Shown here piece after piece: positions 1 through 8,608 of a stretch of DNA of 64,000 nucleotides (position 1 is the stretch's first letter; each line of letters begins with the position of its first letter). The stretch is taken from contig PKRG01000002.1 of assembly GCA_017577575.1 (NCBI GenBank), forward strand, positions 131,355 through 195,354. Reading direction: 5' to 3'. This stretch comes from Acidimicrobiia bacterium. Its GTDB lineage: Bacteria > Actinomycetota > Acidimicrobiia > Spongiisociales > ZC4RG35. The translations under genes were made by a program, and so were the position numbers. Below the pieces are notes generated by a model, which saw only the letters and a program-made list of their open reading frames with translations, was not told the origin of the DNA and searched no databases.

Positions 1-826
1 ACGACGCCAGGATCTCGAGCCCGCTGGTGAGGAGCGCCAGCTCGGCCCGCCGCTCCGCCCGGGCCCGCCGCTCTTTGTCCTCCTCTCCGCCGGCCGCTTC
101 GGTGACCATCGGCGCCAGCGCTTCCAGCACCTCTTCGGCGAGGCGCTGGGCGTCGCCGGGGCGAGGCGTGACGCGGGTGGGGATCGACAACCACAGCCGC
201 CGGAACTCGGCCGCCTGGGGGCTGCGGGACAGCGACAGGGCCAGGCCGGGGCGACCCCCGGCGACCCGGGCCAGCTCGGACGCCTGCTCTTGCTCGACCC
301 CCTGTTGGGCGAGCCGGGCGACGAGCTCGTCTTCGGGCACCCGGCCGAAATGGACCGTGCGGCAGCGGGAGGCGATCGTCGCCGGGAGGTCGTCTTCCGC
401 CTCGGCGACGAGGATGAACACCGTGGTGGGCGTGGGCTCCTCGAGCGTCTTGAGGATGGCGTTGGCGGCCTGGTCGGTCATCACCCCCGCCTCCTCGAAG
501 AGGAAGACCTTCCTCTCTCCTTCGACCGGCGCCATCGCCGCTTGCGCCACCACCATCCGCGCCTGGTCGACGCCGAGGTTGGCGCTCCCTTCCGGCACGA
601 CGGGGATGAAGTCGGCGTGATTCCCCTCCATGACCCGCCGGCAGACGTTGCAGCCCGGCTCCCGGGTGGGGCACAGGAGCCCGGTGGCGAAATGGCGGGC
701 GACGGTGGCCTTGCCGACTCCGGCCGCCCCCACGAACAAGTAGGCGTTGGCCGGCTCCTCCAGCTCGGTGGTGAGCAGCGAGATCACCCGCGCGTGGCCG
801 ACGACGCCGTCGAACCACCCGCTCAT
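1..826 (-). CDS. holB: DNA polymerase III delta' subunit, C-terminus cut by window edge
   Basis: This is the clamp-loader subunit that helps load the sliding clamp during chromosome replication in the cytoplasm. About 275 residues are visible and the gene runs off the left edge. An intact Walker A (GAAGVGKAT, residues 33-41) is followed by a cysteine cluster (C52, C59, C62) like the small zinc module of clamp-loader proteins. Further on are a sensor-like FLFEEAGVMT stretch and the SRC motif (ASRC) followed by an arginine/threonine pair, as in the delta'/gamma family. The ATG overlaps the stop of tmk (ATGA), so the two are translationally coupled. The adjacency of tmk and holB near topA is common in actinobacteria. 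The identification is firm; only the end is missing. Confidence 0.93.
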   Translation of the reverse strand, partial: MSGWFDGVVGHARVISLLTTELEEPANAYLFVGAAGVGKATVARHFATGLLCPTREPGCNVCRRVMEGNHADFIPVVPEGSANLGVDQARMVVAQAAMAPVEGERKVFLFEEAGVMTDQAANAILKTLEEPTPTTVFILVAEAEDDLPATIASRCRTVHFGRVPEDELVARLAQQGVEQEQASELARVAGGRPGLALSLSRSPQAAEFRRLWLSIPTRVTPRPGDAQRLAEEVLEALAPMVTEAAGGEEDKERRARAERRAELALLTSGLEILAS

Positions 827-1413
827 CGGATCAGCTCCATGATCTGTGCCACCACCTCGTCCACGGGACGGGACGCGTCCACCAGCACCACCCGGTCGGG
901 GTTCTCGGCCGCCACCTTCTCGTACACGGCGGCCACCTCGCGCTGGAACTGCGCCCCCTCGCCTCCGATCCGGTCGATCACATTCTGACGTGCCAGCGCG
1001 GTCTCGGGATCGGTCCACAAGACCACCACGAGGTCGGGTATCACCCCTCCCAATGCCAGCTCGTTGACCGTCCGCACCGCTTCGATGCCGAGCCCTCTGG
1101 CCCCACCCTGGTAGGCGAGCGACGAGTAGTAGGAGCGATCGGAGATCACGACCTCGCCCCGCTCCAGGGCGGGGCCGATGACCTCGGCGGCGAGCTGGGC
1201 CCGCTGGGCGGCGAACAGCAGTGCCTCCGCCCACGGTGTCATGTCCTCGCCGTGCAGGAGGATCTGGCGGATCTGCTCGCCGACCTCGGTGCCGCCCGGC
1301 TCGCGGACCACCCGGACCACGCGACCTTCGGCGGCGAGGGCGTCCGCCAGGGCGCGGCACACGGTCGACTTGCCGGCGCCGTCCACCCCCTCGATGGCCA
1401 GGTACAGGCTCAC
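823..1413 (-). CDS. tmk: Thymidylate kinase
   Basis: The enzyme phosphorylates dTMP to dTDP with ATP, an essential step of dTTP supply. The 196 residues include the P-loop GVDGAGKST (residues 9-17), the REPGGT dTMP-binding segment and DRSYYSSLAYQ, the family DR(Y/W)xxSxxAYQ signature. I chose the GTG start at 1413 because the conserved LYLAIEG strand begins two residues later; an upstream ATG in the same frame would add about 34 non-homologous residues lying inside the neighbour. The GTG overlaps the TGA of the MFS gene (GTGA), and the stop overlaps the holB start (ATGA), giving one tight operon. Confidence 0.95.
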   Translation of the reverse strand: MSLYLAIEGVDGAGKSTVCRALADALAAEGRVVRVVREPGGTEVGEQIRQILLHGEDMTPWAEALLFAAQRAQLAAEVIGPALERGEVVISDRSYYSSLAYQGGARGLGIEAVRTVNELALGGVIPDLVVVLWTDPETALARQNVIDRIGGEGAQFQREVAAVYEKVAAENPDRVVLVDASRPVDEVVAQIMELIR

Positions 1414-2798
1414 TCGTCTTCCCTCGGCCGGGCGCCCCGCATCCAGGTGATCGAGTCGGCGGCCTCGGAGATGCGCTGCAGCTTCTCCTCGTCGAGGTGA
1501 CGGCTGCCCCACCACCGGGCCCCGAGCAGGACCGCCAGGCCGGAAGCCGCAACCACCACGCCGCCCAGGAGCATCACGGCCCTGACTCCGCTCCTCAGCT
1601 CGCCGGGGAACACCCCCGCCATCGCCGCCGCACCCACGCCGGCGAGGGCGAAGGACACCAGAAGCGCCGTGCGAGAGAACGTGTACACGGCGGCGAAGGT
1701 CCTGCCCCTCACCTCGTCACTGACGGAAGCATGGAGATGGGTGAATCCCGTCACGTAGGCGACGCCGGTGCCGATGCCGGCCACGAAAGCCCATCCGGCG
1801 GCGCTCCAGACGACGTCGGAGAAGGCGGCGAACCCGATGGCGACACCGGCGATGAAAAGGGAGAAGCCGAACAGCGGCTCGCGCTGGGTGTCGATGCTGG
1901 CGAACACCGTCACGCCGAGCATGCCCAGGCCCACCCCCACGCCGAGGGCCGTGACGAGGATGCCATAGCCGCTCTCGCCGCCGCGGAGGACCTGCTCCGA
2001 GAAGGGCTGGCCCAACACGAACAGAGCGCCGCCTCCGAACAGGCCGGCCGACATGCCCAGCATGAGCCGCCGCACCGGCCCCGCCGAGAAGACGTACTTC
2101 ATGCCGTCGACCACGTCGGCCCACGGCGTGGTCTGGATCTTTCCGGCGGCGCGCTCCTCGGCGGCCTTGGGCGCCCGGATGGGGATGGACACGACCATCG
2201 CCCCGGACACGAGGAACGTGAGGCAGTCGAAGAGGAACGCCAGCCCGACGGGGCCGCTGACGAAGAAGATGTCGGGGAGGCTGCGGCCGCTCTCGGCGAG
2301 GATGGCGAAGATCAGCGACCCCACCGGCGCGGTTCCGTACATGGCCGCCAGGTTGAGCCCGTTGACGGCGAGCAGATGGTGGCGTTTCACCAGCGTGGGA
2401 ACGACCGCCTCCCGGGCAGGCTGGCGGATGAGGGCGAACACCTCGATGATCAGGATGAGCAGGAAGAGCTGGATGTAGCTGCGCACGAACAGGAGGCCCA
2501 GCACCAGGACGGCCCGCCCGAAGTCGGACACGATCATCGTGGTCTTGCGGCTCCACCGGTCGGCGATGAGCCCGCCGAGGAACCCGAAGAAGAGGCCGGG
2601 GACGATCCGGCCCACCAGCGGCACGAGCACGGCGATCGTCGCCCCCCTCCCCCCGCCGGCGAGACGGGTGGCAAGGGCGAAGTTGGCGAACAGGTTGACC
2701 CAGTCACCGAGACTCGATATCGCCTGCGACCACCAGAGCCGGGCAAATGCTCCCCTCCGAATGAGGTCGCGGCCCCGTTGGGCAATTGGGGTTTCCAT
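1410..2798 (-). CDS. MFS transporter, drug-efflux-like
   Basis: A 462-residue inner-membrane carrier with about twelve hydrophobic segments. The N-terminus (LWWSQAISSLGDWVNLFA) is typical of the MefA/EntS-like major facilitator group, and the loop after helix 2 carries the motif A version GGLIADRWSRK. The substrate cannot be told from sequence; related proteins export macrolides, tetracyclines or siderophores. The ATG at 2798 begins the conserved N-terminal helix; longer frames upstream run into the topA promoter region. The gene is coupled to tmk by a four-base overlap. In some actinobacteria an MFS domain and dTMP kinase occur as one polypeptide, so this arrangement may be the split form of that fusion (from memory, not checked). 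Confidence 0.88.
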   Translation of the reverse strand: METPIAQRGRDLIRRGAFARLWWSQAISSLGDWVNLFANFALATRLAGGGRGATIAVLVPLVGRIVPGLFFGFLGGLIADRWSRKTTMIVSDFGRAVLVLGLLFVRSYIQLFLLILIIEVFALIRQPAREAVVPTLVKRHHLLAVNGLNLAAMYGTAPVGSLIFAILAESGRSLPDIFFVSGPVGLAFLFDCLTFLVSGAMVVSIPIRAPKAAEERAAGKIQTTPWADVVDGMKYVFSAGPVRRLMLGMSAGLFGGGALFVLGQPFSEQVLRGGESGYGILVTALGVGVGLGMLGVTVFASIDTQREPLFGFSLFIAGVAIGFAAFSDVVWSAAGWAFVAGIGTGVAYVTGFTHLHASVSDEVRGRTFAAVYTFSRTALLVSFALAGVGAAAMAGVFPGELRSGVRAVMLLGGVVVAASGLAVLLGARWWGSRHLDEEKLQRISEAADSITWMRGARPREDE

Positions 2799-2889
2799 CG
2801 ACAATGGGAACGGTAACCCTGATCGGGAGGACAAGGGACGCACGACTACTCGTGGCGTCTCTGCTCGGTTACTGTCGCACCGCAACCGC

Positions 2890-5448
2890 ATGAGCAAGAC
2901 ACTGGTGATCGTCGAGTCGCCCACCAAGGCGAAGAAGATCTCCGAGTACCTCGGGGACGACGTGGTCGTCGAAGCGTCCATGGGCCACATCCGGGACCTG
3001 CCGCGTTCGGCCAAGGAGATCCCCGCCAAATACAAGGACGAGGAGTGGGCGACGCTGGGCGTGAACGTCGACGCCGGCTTCGAGCCGATCTACGTCATCG
3101 CCCCCAATCGACGCGAGAACATAAAGAAGTTGAAGAAGGCCGCCGACGAGGCGACCCAGATCTACCTGGCCACCGACGAAGACCGCGAAGGGGAGGCCAT
3201 CGCATGGCACCTGGTCGAGGTCCTCAAGCCGAAGGTGCCGGTGAGGCGGATGGTCTTCCACGAGATCACCGAGTCGGCGATCCGCCAGGCCTTCGAGAAC
3301 CCCCGCGACATCGACGAGCGGCTGGTCGACGCCCAGGAGGCCCGCCGCATCCTCGACCGCCTCTACGGCTACGAGGTCTCCCCGGTCCTGTGGAAGAAGG
3401 TCGCCACCGGCCTGTCGGCAGGCCGTGTCCAGTCGGTGGCGGTGCGCATCGTCGTGGAGCGGGAGCGGGAGCGCATGGCGTTCCGATCCGCCTCCTACTG
3501 GGACATCGTCGGCCGATTCGCCAAGGAGGGGGACCCCGCCACCTTCGACGCCAGCCTGGCGTCGATCGACGGCGAGCGGGTCGCCACCGGCCGCGACTTC
3601 GATTCGAAGGGCAACGTCGCCACCGGCGTGGTCCGTCTGGACGAGGAGGCGGCGACGCAGCTGGCCCGGGCCCTGGAGGGTGCCGAGTTCGTGGTGCGGT
3701 CCGTCGACACCAAGCCGTACACCCGCAAGCCCTACGCCCCGTTCCGCACTTCCACCCTGCAGATGGAAGCCGGCCGCAAGCTGCGGTTCTCGTCGTCGCG
3801 GACGATGTCGGTGGCCCAGCGCCTCTACGAGAACGGCTACATCACCTACATGCGCACGGACTCGGTGACGCTGTCGACCGAGGCGATCACCGAAGCCCGG
3901 AACCAGATCCAGCGCCTGTTCGGCGCCGACTACGTGCCCGACTCCCCTCGGGTGTACGGGAACCGGGCGAAGAACGCCCAGGAGGCCCACGAGGCGATCC
4001 GCCCCGCCGGCGAGACGTGGCGGACGCCCGAGCAGGTGGCCCGGGAGGTCGGCTCCGACGAGGCCCGCCTCTACGAGCTGATCTGGAAGCGGACCCTGGC
4101 GTCGCAGATGCCCGACGCCAGGGGCGAGAGCGTGACGGTGCGGCTCGGCGGCGTCGCCTCCGACGGCCGTGATGCCGAGTTCACCGCGTCCGGGCGGACC
4201 ATCACCTTCCCGGGCTTCCTCAAGGTCTACGTGGAGTCGAGCGACGACCCCGACGCCGAGACCGACGACCAGGAGTCGATCCTCCCGCCCCTGGCCGAAG
4301 GGGACCCGCTCGAGGTGCTGAGCCTGGATCCGACCGGCCACGAGACCCAGCCTCCCCGCCGCTACAGCGAGGCTTCGCTGGTCCAACGGCTCGAGGAGCT
4401 GGGCGTCGGCCGTCCCTCCACCTACGCCTCGATCCTCACCACCATCCAGGACCGCGGCTACGTGTGGAAGAAGGGCGGTGTCCTCGTCCCCACGTTCACC
4501 GCCTTCGCGGTGGTGACGCTCCTCGAGCAGCACTTCCCCAATCTGGTGGACTACGCCTTCACCGCCCGCATGGAAGACGACCTCGACGCCATCGCCGCCG
4601 GCGAGGAGCAGCGGGTGCCGTGGTTGACCCGCTTCTACCTGGGCGCCGAGGGCTTGCGCCAGACGGTGAGGAACAAGCTGGGCGACATCGACGCCCGGGC
4701 GGTGAACTCGATCCCGATCGGCGAGGACGACCAGGGCCGCCAGATCGTGGTCCGGGTGGGCCGCTACGGCCCGTACCTGGAGCGCGGGGAGGACAGGGCG
4801 TCCATCCCCGACGACCTGCCCCCGGACGAATTGACCGTGGAGAGGGCGACCAAGCTCCTGGACGAGGGATCGCGGGGCGGCAAGATCCTCGGCACCGACC
4901 CCGAGACCGGACTGCCGGTGCTGGCCCGCACGGGGCGCTTCGGCCCCTACGTGCAGCTGGGCGAACAGGAAGAGGGCTCCAAAGAGAAGCCCAAGCGGGC
5001 CTCGCTGTTCAAGGGAATGGACATCGATTCCTTGAGCCTGGACGACGCCCTCCGGCTCCTGTCGCTGCCCCGGGTGGTCGGAAAGGACCCCGACGGTGTC
5101 GAAATCCTCGCCCTCAACGGGCGCTACGGCCCCTACATCCAGCGTGGCGACGACCGGCGCTCGTTGGAGAGCGAAGAGCAGATCTTCACGATCACCGTGG
5201 AGGAGGCGCTCGCCCTCCTGGCCGAGCCGCCCCGGCGGCGGGGCCAGTCACGCCAGTCGGCGGCCCGGGAGCTCGGCAGCGACCCGACGACCGGAAAGAA
5301 GATCACGGTCCGCTCCGGGCGCTACGGGCCCTATGTGACCGACGGGGAGGTCAACGCCAGCCTGCGCAAGGGCGACGACCCCGAGACGATCGACCTCGAC
5401 CGGGCGCTCGAACTGCTGGCGGCGCGCCGGGAGAGACTCGGAAAGTAG
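2890..5448 (+). CDS. topA: DNA topoisomerase I (type IA)
   Basis: This enzyme relaxes negative supercoils by passing DNA through a transient single-strand break and is essential for chromosome topology. The 852 residues start with the Toprim domain (E9 in VESPTKAKK; acidic triad D96, D98, E100 in TDEDREGEA). The catalytic tyrosine is Y320 in YITYMRTDS. Instead of zinc fingers the C-terminus has at least four repeated modules with G-R-(Y/F)-G-P-Y cores (near residues 620, 685, 750 and 815), the form found in actinobacteria. The start is the ATG just before SKTLVIVESP; no good ribosome-binding site precedes it. It is divergent from the MFS-tmk-holB operon. Confidence 0.97.
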   Translation: MSKTLVIVESPTKAKKISEYLGDDVVVEASMGHIRDLPRSAKEIPAKYKDEEWATLGVNVDAGFEPIYVIAPNRRENIKKLKKAADEATQIYLATDEDREGEAIAWHLVEVLKPKVPVRRMVFHEITESAIRQAFENPRDIDERLVDAQEARRILDRLYGYEVSPVLWKKVATGLSAGRVQSVAVRIVVERERERMAFRSASYWDIVGRFAKEGDPATFDASLASIDGERVATGRDFDSKGNVATGVVRLDEEAATQLARALEGAEFVVRSVDTKPYTRKPYAPFRTSTLQMEAGRKLRFSSSRTMSVAQRLYENGYITYMRTDSVTLSTEAITEARNQIQRLFGADYVPDSPRVYGNRAKNAQEAHEAIRPAGETWRTPEQVAREVGSDEARLYELIWKRTLASQMPDARGESVTVRLGGVASDGRDAEFTASGRTITFPGFLKVYVESSDDPDAETDDQESILPPLAEGDPLEVLSLDPTGHETQPPRRYSEASLVQRLEELGVGRPSTYASILTTIQDRGYVWKKGGVLVPTFTAFAVVTLLEQHFPNLVDYAFTARMEDDLDAIAAGEEQRVPWLTRFYLGAEGLRQTVRNKLGDIDARAVNSIPIGEDDQGRQIVVRVGRYGPYLERGEDRASIPDDLPPDELTVERATKLLDEGSRGGKILGTDPETGLPVLARTGRFGPYVQLGEQEEGSKEKPKRASLFKGMDIDSLSLDDALRLLSLPRVVGKDPDGVEILALNGRYGPYIQRGDDRRSLESEEQIFTITVEEALALLAEPPRRRGQSRQSAARELGSDPTTGKKITVRSGRYGPYVTDGEVNASLRKGDDPETIDLDRALELLAARRERLGK

Positions 5449-5454
5449 CCGGCC

Positions 5455-6270
5455 TCAGCCGCAGGGCTCTCCCGGCTCCGCCGCCACCCGGTCGATGAAG
5501 CCGAACATCGCCTCCCGCAACTCGTCGGCGACGGGACCGCCCTCGGCGAGGATGTCGGTGCCGTGGAGGTCCGATTCGACCAGGAGTAGCTCGGCGTTGG
5601 GGGCGATGGCCGCCAGGTCCTCGGCGTCTTCGGCGGCGCCGTACTCGTCACCCGTCCCGGAAGCGAAGAACACGGGGCACGCCACCGCACCGACGTCGGC
5701 CTCCATGAATGCGTAGCCGCTGCCCGCCTTGACTCCGGCGAGCCACACGACCCCGATCAGGCCGTTGCCGGGCTCCTCGGCGGCGCGCAGGGCACCCATG
5801 GCGCCGATGCTGGCACCGGCGGCGATCACGTTCTCGACGCCCTCGGCGCGGAGCAGATCGGCCCCGGCCAGCACCACCCTCCACACGAACTGGTTGTCGT
5901 GATCGAAGGTGAGGACCCGGTAGCCCCGGTCCGCCAGCTCCCGGGCGAACTCGGCCCAGTCTCGCTGGCTGTCGCCCGGGCGCCCCATGTGGGCGAGGAC
6001 CACGCCGACGTCCCCGGTGCCGTAGATGCGTCCCTGCCTCTCTATGCCGCGTCCGAGGTCGATCGTGATCTCCCGGTAGCCCTCCGGCCCCACCGTCGGA
6101 GCGGTCTCGGATGGCACCGTCGTGGCGACCGTCGTGGTCCCTGCCGTCGTGGCGGGCCCGAGCGTCGTCTCGGCGGGGACGCTGGAGTCGGAGGCGCCCG
6201 GCTCCGGGGCCGGGCTCGCACAAGCGGCTAGGAGGCACACGAGAACGAGGAGCGTCGTGACTCGACCCAT
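5455..6270 (-). CDS. Lipoprotein alpha/beta hydrolase
   Basis: A 271-residue secreted hydrolase, predicted to be lipid-anchored on the outer face of the membrane. The N-terminus is a lipoprotein signal with lipobox LAAC (C17), followed by a low-complexity Ser/Thr/Pro linker. The fold shows a nucleophile elbow G-A-S-I-G within AAGASIGAMGA, a downstream acid in SGTGDEYG and a histidine in SDLHGTD, the expected Ser-Asp-His order of dienelactone-hydrolase-like enzymes. The substrate is unknown. The ATG at 6270 puts the signal peptide at the usual distance; an upstream ATG would add an unrelated basic stretch. It converges on topA with only six bases between the stops. Confidence 0.8.
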   Translation of the reverse strand: MGRVTTLLVLVCLLAACASPAPEPGASDSSVPAETTLGPATTAGTTTVATTVPSETAPTVGPEGYREITIDLGRGIERQGRIYGTGDVGVVLAHMGRPGDSQRDWAEFARELADRGYRVLTFDHDNQFVWRVVLAGADLLRAEGVENVIAAGASIGAMGALRAAEEPGNGLIGVVWLAGVKAGSGYAFMEADVGAVACPVFFASGTGDEYGAAEDAEDLAAIAPNAELLLVESDLHGTDILAEGGPVADELREAMFGFIDRVAAEPGEPCG

Positions 6271-6334
6271 CTTCGTCGTGAGCGTCGGAGGCGGCTCACC
6301 CTGACCCTGTCGTCGCGGAAAAATCGGAAACCAT

Positions 6335-6383
6335 TTGTTCCGCAAGCGTGTAATCATGTAATTGCACTCACAGGAGGAGCCGG
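6335..6383 (+). promoter_or_regulatory. Probable promoter and RBS of the RHH-LLM operon
   Basis: TTGTTC (6335-6340) and TGTAAT (6357-6362) are spaced 16 bases apart, and AGGAGG at 6372-6377 lies 6 bases before the ATG at 6384. The region is locally AT-rich within high-GC flanks, as expected for a promoter. The lipoprotein gene reads away from the same interval. Confidence 0.45.
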
Positions 6384-6896
6384 ATGGACAACTCGAAGAT
6401 CGCCGCCTGGGTGGTCGGGCGGATACCGGACGACTGGTTCGTCGAGACCCCGGAGGTCCGGGTCGACCGCGAGGAGATCCAGGTGATCGGACGCCTCCCC
6501 CAGCCCTCGCTCCCCGAGGGAAGCGACGACGAGGATCGGGCGACGGCCGATCGCTCCCGGATCGAGTCGTGGAGGGAGGAGACCCGCAAGGCCCGGATCG
6601 CCATCGCCCGGCAGGCGGAGGCGACCTTGGGCAGGACGATTTCCTGGGGAGCCCGGTGCGGGGATCAGTCGGCGATGTTCACCACGTTGAGCGTCCCCGT
6701 GATGACCCGTCTCCGCATGCGCGAGCGGCAGGTGCTCGACACGCTGATCGAGGCCGGAGTGGCCCGCTCGCGGTCGGAGGCGCTCGCCTGGTGCGTGAAG
6801 CTCGTCGCCGACAACGAGGAGGAATGGCTCCGTGAGTTGCGAGAAGCCCTCGAACGAGTGAGGGAAGTCCGACACAGAGGACCGGAGGCGAGATGA
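6384..6896 (+). CDS. Conserved actinobacterial protein with ribbon-helix-helix-like C-terminus
   Basis: A 170-residue soluble protein that I recognise only as a conserved hypothetical. The first ~90 residues are charged and mixed in structure. Residues ~95-150 (from LSVPVMTRLRMRERQ through the ARSRSEALAWCVKLV segment) look like a short beta strand followed by two helices, the pattern of a ribbon-helix-helix DNA-binding or antitoxin-like fold. The C-terminus is a charged helix. A strong Shine-Dalgarno precedes the ATG, and the stop overlaps the ATG of the LLM oxidoreductase (ATGA), so the two are co-translated. It may be a local regulator or partner of that enzyme, but no function is established. 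Confidence 0.6.
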   Translation: MDNSKIAAWVVGRIPDDWFVETPEVRVDREEIQVIGRLPQPSLPEGSDDEDRATADRSRIESWREETRKARIAIARQAEATLGRTISWGARCGDQSAMFTTLSVPVMTRLRMRERQVLDTLIEAGVARSRSEALAWCVKLVADNEEEWLRELREALERVREVRHRGPEAR

Positions 6897-7798
6897 AGAT
6901 CGGATACCACCCGGGGAGGTTCGACGGCCCCGCCATCGCCGACGAGTTGCTCCGCAACGTCACCGCCGCCGAGGAGGCGGGCGTCCACAGCCTGTGGTTC
7001 ATGGATCACCTGTTCCAGATCGAGGTGTTCGGCCGACACGACGAGCCGATGCTCGAGGTGTACAGCACCCTCGCCTGGACCGCCGCCCACACCGAGCGGG
7101 TGCATCTGGGGGCACTGGTGACCGCGGTCCCCTACCGGGCGCCGGGCCTGCTCATGAAGACGGCCACGACCCTCGACGTCCTCTCGGGCGGGCGAGCCTG
7201 GCTGGGGATAGGTGCCGCCTGGAACGACTTCGAGGCCCGGTCGCTGGGGCTGCCGTTCCCCCCGCTCGTCACGCGATTCGAGCAGCTCGAGGAGGCGCTC
7301 CAGATCGCCGACCGCATGTTCTCGGGCGACACCGAGCCCTTCATCGGCCGCCAGTTCCGGCTCGAGAACCCATTGAACCGTCCCGAGCCGATCCGCCGGC
7401 CACCGATCATGATCGGAGGCGTAGGGGAGAAGAAGACCCTGCGCCTGGTGGCCCGCTACGCCGACGCCACCAACATGTGGGAGAGCGTCGTCGAATCGAA
7501 ACTCGAAGTGCTCCGCTCCCACTGCGAGCGCGAAGGCCGCCGGTTCGAGGACATCGTCGTCACCACCACCGGGTCGTTGGATCCCGGCTGGTCGCTGGAA
7601 CAGGCCGTCGACCACTACGGCCGGTTGGCCGACGCCGGGGTGGACATGGCGATCGTCGCCATCCCGAGGGACCCGTTCCACCGTCATGCCGAGTTCGTCG
7701 CCGAGGTGGTGGAGGCGGTGGCCGGGCTGGGCCGGCCGACACCTCCGCAGCTGGAGGGAGCCCCGGGTGGGGTCCGGCTCCAGACGGCTCAGGCGTAG
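6893..7798 (+). CDS. LLM-class F420-dependent oxidoreductase
   Basis: A 301-residue luciferase-like TIM-barrel enzyme expected to use reduced or oxidised coenzyme F420 for hydride transfer. The N-terminal strand, the HSLWFMDHLFQ segment, ERVHLGALVTAVPYRAP, and the SGGRAWLGIGAAWND motif match the family. The next conserved block, PPIMIGGVGEKKTLRLVARYADATN, is also present. The substrate cannot be predicted. It is coupled to the upstream RHH-like gene by a four-base overlap and converges with the serine hydrolase gene, overlapping its 3' end by ten bases. A second LLM enzyme of a different subgroup lies at 27.9-28.8 kb. Confidence 0.88.
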   Translation: MKIGYHPGRFDGPAIADELLRNVTAAEEAGVHSLWFMDHLFQIEVFGRHDEPMLEVYSTLAWTAAHTERVHLGALVTAVPYRAPGLLMKTATTLDVLSGGRAWLGIGAAWNDFEARSLGLPFPPLVTRFEQLEEALQIADRMFSGDTEPFIGRQFRLENPLNRPEPIRRPPIMIGGVGEKKTLRLVARYADATNMWESVVESKLEVLRSHCEREGRRFEDIVVTTTGSLDPGWSLEQAVDHYGRLADAGVDMAIVAIPRDPFHRHAEFVAEVVEAVAGLGRPTPPQLEGAPGGVRLQTAQA

Positions 7799-8601
7799 CG
7801 CTCCAAGACGGCGTCGCTGAACGCCGGCCACACCTCGAGCGCCCACGAGTCGAAGTCCCGGTCGGTGAGTGCCACCGCCGCCAGGCGTTTCGCCGGATCG
7901 ACCCACAAGAACGTCCCCGACCCGCCGAAGTGACCGAAGGTCGACGGCGTGTTGCGCTCCCCCGTCCAGTGCGGGTGCTTTCCGGCTCTGATCTCGAAGG
8001 TGAGGCCCCACGGGTTGGGGTCGAAAGAGCCGATCCCCGGCAAGACGCCCGCCAGGTCGGCGAAGTGGGGGCGGGTGGCGTCGGCCAAGGTCTCCGGCGC
8101 CACCAACGTGGGCGCCAGGAGCTCCCGGGCGAACACGAGCAGGTCGTCGACGTTCGACCAGATTCCGTGGGCGGGCGAGCCCCGCAACACGGTGTGACGC
8201 ATCCCCAGCGGGTCGAGGACTCCCGCCTGCAGGTACTCGGCGAAATCAATTCCGGCCCGCCGCTCGAGATGGGCGGCGAAGACCTCGATGCCGGTGTTGG
8301 AGTAGATCCTCCGTCGCCCCGGCACGGACAACATCCGGTCGGAGTCGAAGGCGAGGCCGGAGGCGTGGGCCAGCAGGTGCTCCACCGTGGCGCCCTCGGG
8401 CCCCGCCGGTTCGGCGAGGTCGATCGTCTCCTCCTCCAGCGCCACGAGCGCCGACATGCCGACGAGCAGTTTGGAGACGGACGCGATCCGCGTCACCCAG
8501 GTCGTGTCGCCGCCGACGGCGATGGTCCCTTCCGGGGTCGTCACCCCGACGGCGACGGTGGGCACGGGCCAGTCCGAGATCAGGCCGGTGAGGTCGTCCA
8601 C
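7789..8601 (-). CDS. Serine hydrolase, beta-lactamase/class C family
   Basis: A 270-residue penicillin-binding-protein-fold hydrolase. The catalytic S-x-x-K is SVSK near residue 42, the Y-x-N element is YSN (IYSNTG), and a HFGGSG motif stands in the place of the K/H-T-G box. LLAHASGLAF matches the LLtHtSGL block of the family. Such enzymes act as esterases, D-aminopeptidases or beta-lactamases. It is somewhat short (family often 350 or more) and has no signal peptide, so a cytoplasmic esterase or peptidase is more likely than drug resistance. Only seven bases separate it from the upstream phosphatase, so they form an operon. Confidence 0.85.
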   Translation of the reverse strand: MDDLTGLISDWPVPTVAVGVTTPEGTIAVGGDTTWVTRIASVSKLLVGMSALVALEEETIDLAEPAGPEGATVEHLLAHASGLAFDSDRMLSVPGRRRIYSNTGIEVFAAHLERRAGIDFAEYLQAGVLDPLGMRHTVLRGSPAHGIWSNVDDLLVFARELLAPTLVAPETLADATRPHFADLAGVLPGIGSFDPNPWGLTFEIRAGKHPHWTGERNTPSTFGHFGGSGTFLWVDPAKRLAAVALTDRDFDSWALEVWPAFSDAVLERYA

Positions 8602-8608
8602 TTCGCCC

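Noticed and set aside
2869..4533. A long open frame of about 550 codons on the strand opposite topA
   Set aside because: It is rich in Gly, Arg, Leu and His without any recognisable domain, and lies exactly antisense to a highly conserved gene; long antisense frames are expected at this G+C content.
6271..6383. A stress-type promoter (GGTTT and GGGTC) before the lipoprotein hydrolase on the minus strand
   Set aside because: The two elements are 20 bases apart and the -10 is GGGTC rather than GGGTA, outside the range seen at the four accepted sites.
7789..8601. A beta-lactamase resistance gene
   Set aside because: The protein has the S-x-x-K fold but no signal peptide, is short, and the third motif is HFGG rather than K-T-G, fitting an esterase-like cytoplasmic enzyme better.
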